Source: Pyrus communis
Taxonomy: Eukaryota > Streptophyta > Magnoliopsida > Rosales > Rosaceae
Reading direction: 5' to 3'
Length of the DNA: 64,000 nucleotides
NCBI RefSeq assembly: GCF_963583255.1
Contig: NC_084806.1
Span: 16,286,317 to 16,350,316 of the forward strand
Shown here: positions 10,325 to 21,361 of the stretch, one piece after another
Position numbering within the stretch: the first letter of the stretch is position 1
Layout: each line of letters opens with the position of its first letter
Notes under the pieces: model-generated
What the model was told of the DNA's origin: nothing
Databases searched by the model: none
Seen by the model: the letters and a program-made list of their open reading frames with translations, nothing else
Made by a program: the position numbers and the translations under genes

Positions 10325-12314
10325 GCTAAAGTACAAAAAACTACCTCAATTATTAGGATCACGACAGTTTCATACCTCATTTTTTAAAATTGACAATGTT
10401 ATATCGCATCTTACGAATTTGTAACAATGTCATACCTCTATCAATTTTTTTTGTTAGTTTTTCTGTTAAATGCTGACGTGACAAGAAACGGGGACCACTT
10501 TCTATTAAAAAATTAATAAAATATTATTAAAAACTAAAACAAATATTTAATATTTTTTAAATATTAAAATAATAAATAAAAGTAAAATTAAAAAAAAAAG
10601 GGTAAAATACAAAAAACTACCTCAACTATTGGGATCACGACAGTTTCATACCTCATCTTTTAAAATTGACAATGTTATACCGCATCTTACGAATTTGTGA
10701 CAATGTCATACCTCCGTCAATTTTTCTGTTAGTTTTTTTGTTAAGTGCTAACGTGGCTTGATTCGGGACCTACTTTCTATTAAAAAATTATTAAAAACTA
10801 AAAAACAATTATTTAATATTTTTTAAATATTAAAATAATAATAAAAAGCAGAAAAAAAAACCCTCATTTCGTCCCTCCCGTCCCCCCTCCTCCCTCCTCT
10901 CTCCTCTCCCCATCTTCATCTTCTTACCCCACCTGCAAATCCCAACAAAAAAAAAAAATATATATCCAATTTGTCTTCCTCCCACACCCACACTCTCCCT
11001 CCTGCAACCCAGAAAAAAAAAAAACAAAAAAACCCAGATCCCGTCGGCGGGAAGATGGGTGAGCAGAGAAGGTGGAGGATGGGTGCGGAAGAGGATGTGG
11101 AGAATAGATGAAAGTGGTGGATTTGGGGTTTGATGGGTTTTCAATTTTTTTTTTCCCTTCTTTTTTTCCTCTTCTTCTTCCTCCTTCTTCTTCCTCCACA
11201 GGGGAGTTGATGGTTTTTCAAAAAAAAAAAAAAAAAAATTTCCTTCCTCCTTATTTTCCTTCTCCTTCTTCTTCTTCTACTTCTTCTTCTTCCTCCTTCT
11301 CCTTCTTCTTCTCCTTCTTCTTCTCCTTCTTCTTCTTCCTCTTCTTCTTCTTCCTCCTTCTCCTTCTTCTTCTTCTTCCTCCTTCTCCTTCTTCTTCTCC
11401 TTCTTCTTCTTCCGCAGGGGGGGTGTTGATGGGTTTTCAATTTTTTTTTAATTTTTTCTTCCTCTTCTTCTTCTTCTTCCTCCTCCTTTTCTTCCTCTTC
11501 TTCTTCTTCCTCCTTCTCCTTCTCCCTTCTTCTTCTTCCGCGTCGACAGGGGGTGGAATTTTTTTTTTTTTTTTCCTTCCTCCTTTTTTTCCTCTTCTTC
11601 TTCTTCTTCCTCCTCCTCCTCCTCCTCCTTCTCCTTCTTGTTCTTCCGCAGGGGGGTTGTTGGGTTTTCAAAATTTTTTTATTTTTTTTATTTTTGGGTT
11701 TGCAGGTGGGGGGAAGAAAATGAAGATGGGGAGAAGAGAGAGGAGGGGGGAGGGGGAGGGGAGGGACGAACGGATGGTTTTTTTTTCTTTTTTTTCCTCT
11801 GCTTTTTATTATTATTTTAATATTTAAAAAATATTAAATATTTGTTTTGTAGTTTTTAATAATTTTTTAATAGAAAGTATGTCCCTAATAATTTTTTAAT
11901 TGACGGAGGTATGACATTGTCACAAATTCGTAAGATGCGGTATGACATTGTCAATTTTAAAAGATGAGATATGAAACTGTCGTGACCCCAATAGTTGAGG
12001 TAGTTTTTTGTACTTTACCCTTTTTTTTTAATTTTACTTTTTTTTATTATTTTAATATTTAAAAAATAGTAAATATTTTTAAAAAATAGTAAATATTTTT
12101 TTTAGTTTTTAATAATATTTTATTAATTTTTTAATAGAAAGTGGTCTTCGTCTCTTGCCACGTCAGCATTTAACAGAAAAACTAACAGAAAAATTGACGG
12201 AGGTATGACATTGTCACAATTTCGTAAGATGCGGTATGACATTGTCAATTTTAAAAGATGAGGTATGAAACTGTCATGACCCCAATAGTTGAGGTAGTTT
12301 TTTGTACTTTACCC
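10325..12314. mobile_element. Inverted-repeat DNA transposon-like element with doubled arms
   Basis: Each arm holds two tandem copies of a roughly 270-340 bp unit beginning GGGTAAAGTACAAAAAACTACCTC: left copies at about 10325-10600 and 10601-10950, right inverted copies at about 11685-12021 and 12022-12314. Matching internal blocks include GTTTCATACCTCAT, AAAATTGACAATGT and GCATCTTACGAA. The very long terminal inverted repeats and absence of protein suggest a non-autonomous Mutator-like element, or one copy nested in another. No target duplication could be fixed because the flanks are homopolymeric. Confidence 0.65.
11140..11670. repeat. Polypyrimidine (TTC/TCC) array with a recurring anchor motif
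   Basis: The core of the preceding element. C/T-only stretches alternate with an anchor such as CCGCAGGGGGGTTG followed by GGGTTTTCAA and a T-run. The anchor recurs near 11200, 11415, 11545 and 11648, so the core is an irregular tandem array. Long open frames of Phe/Leu/Ser or Glu/Lys/Arg here are compositional artefacts. Confidence 0.75.
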
Positions 12315-12380
12315 TTTTTTTTTTTTTTGGAGGTAATAATTACTTTATGGCGGTTAACTTTTTGTTGTTAATTTAGAAAA

Positions 12381-12676
12381 GAGTAATGCTATTTTTATCA
12401 TAATTTTATATTATATTTTTTTACTATCTTAGGTGGCAGATGAGTTAGACAAGCTACATCATTTAATTTCAATCTTTTTATTAATTAAAATACTTAAATA
12501 ATCTTAGGTGGAAGAATAAAATTTCTCATATACCACAATCATCAATTAATTAACAATATTTTTATTAATTATTGATTAAATGTTAATTAATGTAGATGAT
12601 GTGGCTATCCAACTCATTTGCCACCTAAGATGGTAAAGAAATGTAGTATAAAATTATGGTAAGAATAACATTATTG
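12381..12676. mobile_element. Mutator-type MITE (296 bp) with 9-bp target duplication
   Basis: Terminal inverted repeats of about 80 bp pair the left end (GAGTAATGCTATTTTTATCA...) with the right end (...GGTAAGAATAACATTATTG), including the block CTTAGGTGGCAGATGAGTT against AACTCATTTGCCACCTAAG. It is flanked on both sides by TTTAGAAAA (12372-12380 and 12677-12685). A 9-bp duplication is the Mutator signature. It encodes no protein. Confidence 0.85.
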
Positions 12677-12685
12677 TTTAGAAAA

Positions 12686-13688
12686 TGTAAAGCATACGAA
12701 GTTAATTGAGACCCGTGTTTTGGTTCTATCGGTTTTCCACATACTAATCGTATTTTATCAATAGAAAATAAAAAGCATATAAGCTTGATCAACATAATTA
12801 ATTATTTAGGAGTAGGACGAGATATGCAACGGAATTACTTATGGGTTGGTTTAAGTGACTAGAGAAGATGAAAAATGAGTTTTCAAGTGCGATACATTCA
12901 GAGATATCAGCGTTATAAGTGAAAGCGAAGAAACAAACAATCTCAAAATAAAAATACAACAGATTAATGTAGTTCATCGTAAAAGCATGTATAATGATGA
13001 GGTCAATAATCTCAAGTTGCTTCTATTGATAACATGTGAAAATGTATCATCATTCTGAACATAAGTTAATCATGAAATGATATTTTACAAACATTTCATA
13101 TATTATCTAATCTAGTTTAATCTAGGGATAAAAATATTATTTAAAGTCATCTCATTAAATGTTATATGTTAAAGCCGTCTCATTAAATGTTGTACACTTA
13201 AATAATAAGTCCAATGAATATGTAACTAAGAGAATATAATCTTAAAAAGTTAAATTCATGAGGCATTTCTCATTCATACACATATCTTAAACGTTCCTAA
13301 TCATTTATTGACTCTCACCGAACAAACGGAGATGAAAAATGAGTGTCTTAACTCTCATCACCCAAATCTCACAAATTACAACCCTAAACCAAACAAGTAG
13401 AGAATCCAAACAAATAGAGTATTCTCTCCCAAATTGATCTCTAACTCTCAAACTCACAAATTGTCAAATGAATGAGCCATGAATTTGCCATACTCATGAC
13501 TCCAAACCCTAAACTAATGGAGAGACACACAAAATTAACTAATGGCGAGGCACACAAAATAAACTATGGCGAGGCACACAAAATAAACTAACCCAGTTGG
13601 ATCAATGACTCAAAGATGGCATGATTAAGCAAATAATTGCTTGCTTAAGTGAGGCATGGTGTGAAAGCTAGAAGTTTATTAGTTTAGC

Positions 13689-13734
<46 letters not shown>

Positions 13735-14549
13735 ATGGATACATGATATTCTTAGTTGGGTAATCTGGACTTCCTAGGGTAATAACAATGCTTCTAATGG
13801 TTGGGATGCTAAGAGGGAGGTTATGGAAAACACTAAGGTTGCAGAGGTGATGCTTCCTGAGTTTTGAGGTTGCTTACACTTAGGGAGAGACTTCCCTAGC
13901 TTGGTGCATTACAATCCTTAATTCTGTCAAACGTTCTATCTCTCTCTGGCCTCCTTATCTAAGGTCCCTAACCTCCCTTTTGTAGGTGAATGATTCTTTT
14001 CCAGGCTTCCTAAGGAATCTCTAGTTGTGGCTAAGTCATCCACCTTCTTTCTTCTAGCGCAGCTACAACCTTCCCTTTTAGTGTAAAATAGATGAGTGTT
14101 GCTTATCAAGGCACTACTTTCCCGGTTCAGCTTCCACATACGTTACTTATGGTAACTCATCTCTTGGCTTTCTTTCGCCATTCTTTTGTGTGAGTTAGGA
14201 AGGAAAAATCAACCTCTCTTCATTAAATGCATGCTTCGTTGGGCTTTCATGTGACTTACTTAGGGTTTGGTGCCTTCCTAACTAGATTGGTTGGCTTGCT
14301 AGGGAAAGAAGGAAAGGTTTGCACGCTCTCAAACCTACCCACGTGGACTTCAAAGCTTATGGGCTTGAATCTTTCAGCCTGCAAGCAGTCCAAAGTCTTC
14401 CATAATATTGACTCTGTGTAGGTCCGATAAACTTCCGTAACCATCACACTACAATTCACTTGACAAGCTCCAAACATAATGATTAGCAGGACAAAACTAG
14501 GCGTAACGAATATGCATGGGTCGCATGAGCGTGTGGTAATTTATCAAGG
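12686..14549. other. Gene-free interval
   Basis: AT-rich sequence with short repeated phrases near 13140-13200 and 13500-13600 and a GA microsatellite. Short open frames at 13936-14139 (-) and 14227-14421 (+) have no recognisable features. No gene is supported. Confidence 0.5.
13691..13729. repeat. (GA)n microsatellite
   Basis: About 19 uninterrupted GA dinucleotides. Confidence 0.95.
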
Positions 14550-15002
14550 TTCTAAAAGACGCTAGGCGCTGGTCGGGCAGCGGGCTGGGGCCTAGCGCCT
14601 AGGCGGACTTAATTAAATAAATTATATTTCGTGTAAATAAGTGTTTGTTTATATTTAAAATATATATGATTTCATCATAAACTACAAAATGGAATGAAAT
14701 ATATATTATGAACTATTGGAACATAATGAAAACATGAACAAGTATATAATGTGTGTTCTTTTAAGTATTCAACAAGTATCTTACAATTTATTGAAAAAAT
14801 AAAATGCAAAATGAAAGTTATCTATTTTCTATCTAAGTGAGTCGCAACCTAGGCAGGAGTTTAGGCGGGTCTGGGCGGGCTAGGCGGGTGCCTTATATGT
14901 CTAGACGTCATTTTTTAATTTTCAAACGTTTAAGCATTAATCGGGACGGTGACCAACCGTCTAGGGCCGCGCCTAGGCAGCCCTAGGCGGGGATTTTTAG
15001 AA
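14550..15002. mobile_element. CTAGGCG-rich inverted-repeat element (MITE-like)
   Basis: The left end TTCTAAAAGACGCTAGGCGC and the right end CCTAGGCGGGGATTTTTAGAA are imperfect inverted repeats, both rich in CTAGGCG motifs, around an AT-rich centre. A related partial copy lies at 37786-37935. The target duplication was not resolved. It is probably a non-autonomous DNA element. Confidence 0.55.
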
Positions 15003-15292
15003 GAGGGGAATTTATACAAATGCACGCTTAAAATAGAGGGTTTGGTACTGAGTGAATTGTCAGGGCGCCATATTTTGTTCCACATTTACTTTTTGAAATT
15101 ATTTTCCTTTAGTTCCTTGTTTGGAATATGAGTTTCGCGAAAGGATAAGGCTTGTGCCCCGAGATTTATTTGTCGCTCACTTATAATTAACGAATCTTTA
15201 TCTTCATAATCCAAACAGTTTATTTTATTTATCATGGTCTGAAGAGAATTAGAATCAGATAAAGTTGTAAATCGGGTCCAGACTCTCCATTC

Positions 15293-18200
15293 ATGGATGT
15301 CCTCGCTAGCTCTGCAACTGCTTCTTCTTCATGCCCTCATTTACTAATTTCAAACTTCTACAAGAACCACTGTAGCTCCGCCTCCATGGCCGCCGCTCGT
15401 CCACCTCAGGTACTCCTCATTGATTCCTATCTAATTCATGCCTCATTTTAGCTTTCTTTCACCGGGCATAACCCACAATTACGAATTTAGAGAACAACAT
15501 AGTTGCCAAATTACGTTCTAATCATAAAATTCTAAAGCTTTTCGCTTTTCCTCTGTTGGGTCAATCAAATTGTGGTGAATGCTGAAAACTTTGTACTCAA
15601 AGATTGCACTTTGTTGCAATTATTATTATTTGTGTAACACAAAAATAGAGTTGTAATTCTTTATTTGTAGAAGGAAATATATAAAAATGATAACTGGAGG
15701 ACACGTGTTGACACCATAAAGAACTGTATCTCATTTTACTTTTGATAAGCCATCCTTTAAGTGTTGGTGATGCTCACCATCACATTGATTGCCGTTGGAT
15801 GAATTTAAATTGCTTCGCACGTGCAGTAAGAAGATGGCTTGCTTTGCCATTACAACTTTGTATGTGTAAGCTACTGATTTTTGTTTGCATACTCTAACTC
15901 ATTTTACCAAGAAAGATGTCTGATTCTCTGATCGTTTCTATAATTGTTTTTACGACATTATGGTTGTTATTATATCCATTCCGGTGGTTTAGTAATATCT
16001 TGTAACTTTCTCAGAGTCTTAATGTCGGAATTTGATCCTAAAGAGGCCTTCTGGCTCCTGAAAGATACTGCTCTATAATGTATGCCGGGCGTTATGTAGT
16101 TGTAATGGGAACACCCAAAGTTATTGTTTTCAATTGGAATCCTTGCAGTTGCTGCAGTGGAAGTATCTGCCAGTAAGGATCGTAGAAGCTCGAGCAAACT
16201 CTCCCTTAATGTGTATAATGACTATGTCGCTTAAGAGACCAATAAATTATGGTAACAGCAATGGGTACTTTTAACAGTTTCTTGAATCCATCAGTGTTGA
16301 GTTCAACCAGAGTTTTATTTGTCAGTGTGGTTTGTTTTCAGCAAATTATTGTAAGATCAAGAAAAAACTTCGATTGAAGAAATATGCTGGCAGTCTCCAT
16401 GAAGTGATAAAATGTTCAGAAAAAATCAGACGACATATTTTTGTTTTTGTTGCTGGGCTGATGGTTGTCATGTCAGCTTCCCTTTCTGTTAGCAGTACTC
16501 CATCCTGTAAGTTTACTTTATACGGTAATATAGTAATGACAACCCAAAATTGTGCAGTGGTAAGAGGATTTACTCTAATTTGTTGTCCTTTATTAACTTT
16601 CCCAGGGTCTCTCACAGAAGAGAATCTTCTCTTCTTAGAGGCATGGAAGATGATTGACCGTGCATATGTTGACAAAAGTTTCAATGGACAAAGTTGGTTT
16701 CGGTACAGAGAAAATGCACTGCGCAATGAACCAATGAATGCACGAGAAGAGACATGTATGAATTCCTTCCTGCAGTCGGTGATATTGTATTGTGTGAAAA
16801 TTACCTTACTAAAAGTAGCTCGAAATATTCCAAGGCTGTCCTTTTGAAAGTACACCTCTACAATGGTTCGCTGGACTTAGAAATATTTTTTGTACTATAA
16901 ACTTTTGTATATGATACCCTATTTAACTCGATAGTTGGTTCTTCCGCCTTAATTGCAGAAACTGTTTGAGACTTTGAGATATCTAAAGTCCACAGTCACC
17001 TTAGTTTACTACTTATAATTTCTTTTTATGCCAAAGTCTCCCTTCACTTGATAAACCATTATTTTACTCAGCTATTTTGGTTTTGTATAAAAATGAGCAA
17101 GAGCTTCATGCCAGCTGGATCTCCTCATTTAATACTATACATATCTTTCCAGTTTCCAGTTTCTGCCTTTCTAAATCCTAGCGTTGTATGTTCATTTAGA
17201 TATGGCAATTAGGAAGATGCTTGCCACATTGGAGGATCCTTTCACTCGGTTTCTGGAGCCTGAAAGGTTAAAGAGTCTACGGGTACAATGATTTTTCTTC
17301 TTATACTGTTAGTGTAGTTCATTTTAGCAGTTTAGCCTGAATAAGAATATGATGCACCATTAGACACTACATCAAACTCACTCTCAAATCACTTATTATA
17401 TTAAGAAACATTTCTTCAGTTGAATTTGAATATAGTTATTGTTCCTGAAATCTGTTCATATCTTCTTCAAAGGCAGTCTGGAACTCGAGGTGCTCTTACA
17501 GGCATAGGGCTGTCAATTGGCTACCCTACACAACTTGATGGATCAGCTGCTGGTCTTGTTGTTATTTCAGCTTCCGCAGGAGGTCCGGCAAACAGGGCTG
17601 GCATCTTGTCTGGGGATGTTATTCTGGCGATTGATGATACAAGTACAGAAACAATGGGCATATATGATGCAGCAGAGCGGCTACAGTGAGTTTCATACAC
17701 TTACTTCCATGTAACTTGTCATTGTTTTTTCATCTAAATGTTTATCCTCTAATACTGTAATGAGGAAATGCAATAATAATATAACTTACAATATTATGTA
17801 TTTCTTAGCTGGAATTTTCATTGAAATTCTGTTCGTAAGATTAATCTAACATGGACATACACATAGACAAATTGCAGCTTTCTAGTCGAGTCCTTTCTGA
17901 TATCTAAATGACTATAGTAGTAACTATCCATTAGTGCTAGGATATTCTAGGGATTGTTCACAAAATTTCTAGTTGGAAGCCATATCATTTAAAAACCTGG
18001 AGTAGCTCTCTATCTTGGGCCCTTTGAATTTGTGAGTGGGCTGGTGAATTGTAACAGGTGTTTCAGAATCATGATTCGTTTTTTCCCAGTAAAATTTTAT
18101 TTATTTTCATTTATACCGTTTTTCCTAATTGTTACAGGGGATCTGAAGGAAGTTCAGTGAAACTAACCATTCGGAGTGGACCTGAAATAAAGCACCTGGA

Positions 18201-18928
18201 TCTAATGTAGGTTCAGTTCTTCATTCATTCCTGCAGAAATACCGTAATATCAGTCTAAGGAATTATTCATTCTATTCCCAAAAGTGTTTGAAGATTATTG
18301 ATTTGATAATATGTTGGTTTTAACTTTGTCATGGCATGCATTTGATAATTAGTTGGAATTAGTTTCATCATGTCATTTTAAGAATGCTTTTGGTCTAAGT
18401 TCTCATTTTATTTAGTGGCTCGCAATTGAGCTCCGTGTTTAACCACAGTCATCCCATTCGCTAAGACATTGAGCTACTGTTAAGTTGGGGATAGCACTTA
18501 GGACTGGGGTTAATGGTGATTTTACTTTTACTCAATTCAGAGTCCTTTATCCATTTTAAAATTATTTAAATGTCTTCTTGGTATATTCTAGGCGGGAGAA
18601 AGTTTCACTGAATCCTGTGAAGTCAAGACTATGTGCGGTGCCTGCTTCGGGAAAGGATTCCCCTAGGATTGGATATATCAAATTACCAACGTTCAATCAA
18701 AATGCATCTGGTAAGAAAAACTAGTAGTTGCAGAACTGATATAAGTTTTATGTATGATGGTATGGTGTTTTGATCTTCTCAAGCCCACTCTCACTGAGAA
18801 ATGAATTCAGTTCTCTTGTGCTTCATTGTGAAGAAAACATTGCTCATTTTGTTTAAAACTTCATTTACTCAATGCTTCATAATCTTGTTAAGTACTTCAT
18901 TCGTTTGAACTTGTTTGGATATGTACAT

Positions 18929-18998
<70 letters not shown>

Positions 18999-20839
18999 TC
19001 ATATTTTGACTGTCAATTTCCGCAATTTGGTCTAAGAACTTTGCATCCCATGTAGGTGCTGTCAAGGAAGCAATTAATACCTTAAGGAGTAATAATGTTA
19101 ATGCCTTTGTATTGGATCTTCGAGACAATAGGTAATCATTATATCTCAACGTGGGTCTAGGTTATCATTAGCCTTCAACACGGCTCATGTAAATTTTGCC
19201 CTTTTGGAAGGCTTTCTGAAAGCTTAATATTCGCTTAATTTTGGTGCAGTGGTGGTCTTTTCCCAGAAGGAATTGAGATTGCTAAGATTTGGTAAGTTGC
19301 CGCGGACAATTGTGGGAAACTAAACTGTTTATAATTATTGCTTTTCACTTACCGAGTCGATTTGGAGTTATTTTTAAGACGGGGAATAGCAAAGTTTTTG
19401 CTGCATATTTAATTATGGAACTGAGATAACCAATGTTTGCACTTAGTCATAGCCATACGATACAGATTTTGATACTCTGACCTTATTCCTATATATCATG
19501 TCCCAAATATCAAATTTATATATATCAGCACGCATTTTTTATACACATGAAAGTTTTGGACTCATATTACATGTACGAAAATACTAGCCAGCAATCCTTT
19601 ACAACGCACCGTATTGATTGCAATGCATACATGTATTTGGGCTTAAAAGGGATTCATGCGATCTGCTGAAAGTGTGGGAGGCATGCTTCTTTCATGTGTC
19701 TCTTAATTCAACCCAGCAAGGTTTAAGAAGACAATCCCTCGAAAGCCACTGGATTACTAGATCGCAATCATGCTGCTTGAGTGGTCTTTTCATTCATATT
19801 CAAAACCGTTATGTTTGATCCTTTTATGCAGCACAAATTCTTACAATTCAACTTTGTAACAAAAGTAAAAAAACATTGTTTGTCTTTCAAGTATTAAGCT
19901 TGCACTTCCTTATATCAGATCCAAATTTTGTAAATTCATGATTAGATGTTTTTTTCCAGGTTGGACAAAGGTGTGATTGTATATATTTGTGATAGTCGTG
20001 GTGTTCGAGATATATATGACACCGATGGAAGCAAAGCAGTAGCGACTTCAGAACCCCTAGTTGTGCTGGTACATGTTTATTTAGTAATACGATTAAGTAG
20101 ATTTGGTCAGTGATATTCCTCAATGCTCGGGCAAACATTTGCATATGCTATTATTAATGGTGCAGGGTTGTCATCATTTAGATTATCTGTTGTCAAGCTC
20201 CGGTCTGTCTCGCTGTGCTGTTTAATGCTGGAATCAGTTTTTCGTTTCTGATATTTTGTCTTATTAAAAAGGAACCTTTCTATAGTGTGTTCCTGTGCGT
20301 TCCTATGAAACATTATGTTTGAAGAATTGCTTGGTGATATTTGGTGTGTGTATCAACTGAGATTTCTTCAGGTGAACAAGGGAACTGCTAGCGCAAGCGA
20401 AATCTTAGCTGGGGCATTGAAAGACAATAAACGTGCTGTGTTATTTGGAGAACCCACATTTGGGAAAGGGTAATCTCTTTTGCTCCTACACAGCTCCCAT
20501 GAATAAAATCGTGTATTCCTGACATAAGTCATCCATCCGACTACGCAGCAAGATTCAGTCCGTTTTTGAGCTGTCCGATGGCTCTGGCTTGGTTATTACA
20601 GTCGCTCGTTATGAGACACCTGCGCACACAGACATTGATAAGGTCTGATGCGGTCTCTTGTTCTCCCCATATACTGTATTCGTGTTGCTCTCGGTTAACT
20701 TTGTTCCCATTACTTATAGGTCGGTGTGATTCCAGACCATCCCCTGCCTACCTCATTCCCCAAAGACGAGGAGGCTTTTTGTAGCTGCCTCCAGGACCCT
20801 GCATCTGCTTGCAACAAGGTCGAGCTATTTGCACGATGA
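15293..20839 (+). CDS. CTPA: Chloroplast carboxyl-terminal processing protease (D1 protease), 14 exons
   Basis: Trims the C-terminus of photosystem II D1 precursor in the thylakoid lumen so the manganese cluster can assemble. Exons, all with GT/AG borders and matching phases: 15293-15409, 16149-16251, 16342-16506, 16606-16755, 17200-17282, 17477-17685, 18138-18206, 18592-18710, 19056-19131, 19250-19291, 19960-20068, 20372-20469, 20549-20642, 20720-20839; sum 1554 bp, 517 residues. Residues 1-100 are a transit region, followed by EKIRR and a hydrophobic stretch (about 105-125), a twin-arginine-like lumen signal. A conserved block [13 protein letters not shown] comes next, then a PDZ domain (about 207-300) and the peptidase S41 domain. 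Catalytic Ser421 (NKGTASASE) and Lys446 (TFGKG) are 25 residues apart, as in bacterial Tsp. It ends VELFAR. Exon 2 is the least certain, but it is the choice that keeps the frame open. Confidence 0.93.
18937..18995. repeat. Compound microsatellite (GT)n(AT)n(AG)n in CTPA intron 8
   Basis: GT, TA and AG dinucleotide runs follow each other directly within the intron between 18710 and 19056. It is likely to vary in length between individuals. Confidence 0.9.
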
Positions 20840-21361
20840 CCGCAGTTTTTGTGTACATTCGCATTGTTTACAGTACAGGAAATCACAATTTTTTACAGAT
20901 GCAGTTTAACATTCTTTCAAGGTTTCATTTGAATTTGTAAACAAATAGCAATATTTGATTAATGGTATTCGATTCAAGAAATTTACGATGTGAATATTTC
21001 AGTATTCAACCAAATTCCATAAGACAAATACCAAATTCCACCGTATGGAATGAAATGTCAAGTGTACTGTGAAATTGTATTTGGAATATATACTATATAT
21101 GATGGCGTACAAAATAATAATTTCTTGAAGAACGCCAGCATCCGAGTCAGGTGTATACAAAAAATGGCTAAATTATGCCATCAGAATATCATTGATCTAA
21201 GATTCAACCGATTCCTTCATCTTAGACTCAGCTGATTTATTGTGGATCCCTGAAGGCCGTGTAACAGCAGACGGAAAAATCTTGTAGTAGTTGATCCGAA
21301 TACTTTCAGGCAAACCAATCGGAATACTACAGGTTTGAGACTAGTGGTTTACATTCTCTAT
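20840..21361. other. Shared 3' intergenic interval between two convergent genes
   Basis: About 520 bp of AT-rich sequence that must hold the 3' UTRs of CTPA (+) and of the minus-strand gene ending at 21362. No ORF is supported. Confidence 0.5.

Noticed and set aside
11108..11827. Long plus-strand frame rich in Phe, Leu and Ser, and matching Glu/Lys/Arg frames on the minus strand
   Set aside because: Produced by the polypyrimidine repeat; all phases are open and the composition is that of the DNA, not of a protein.
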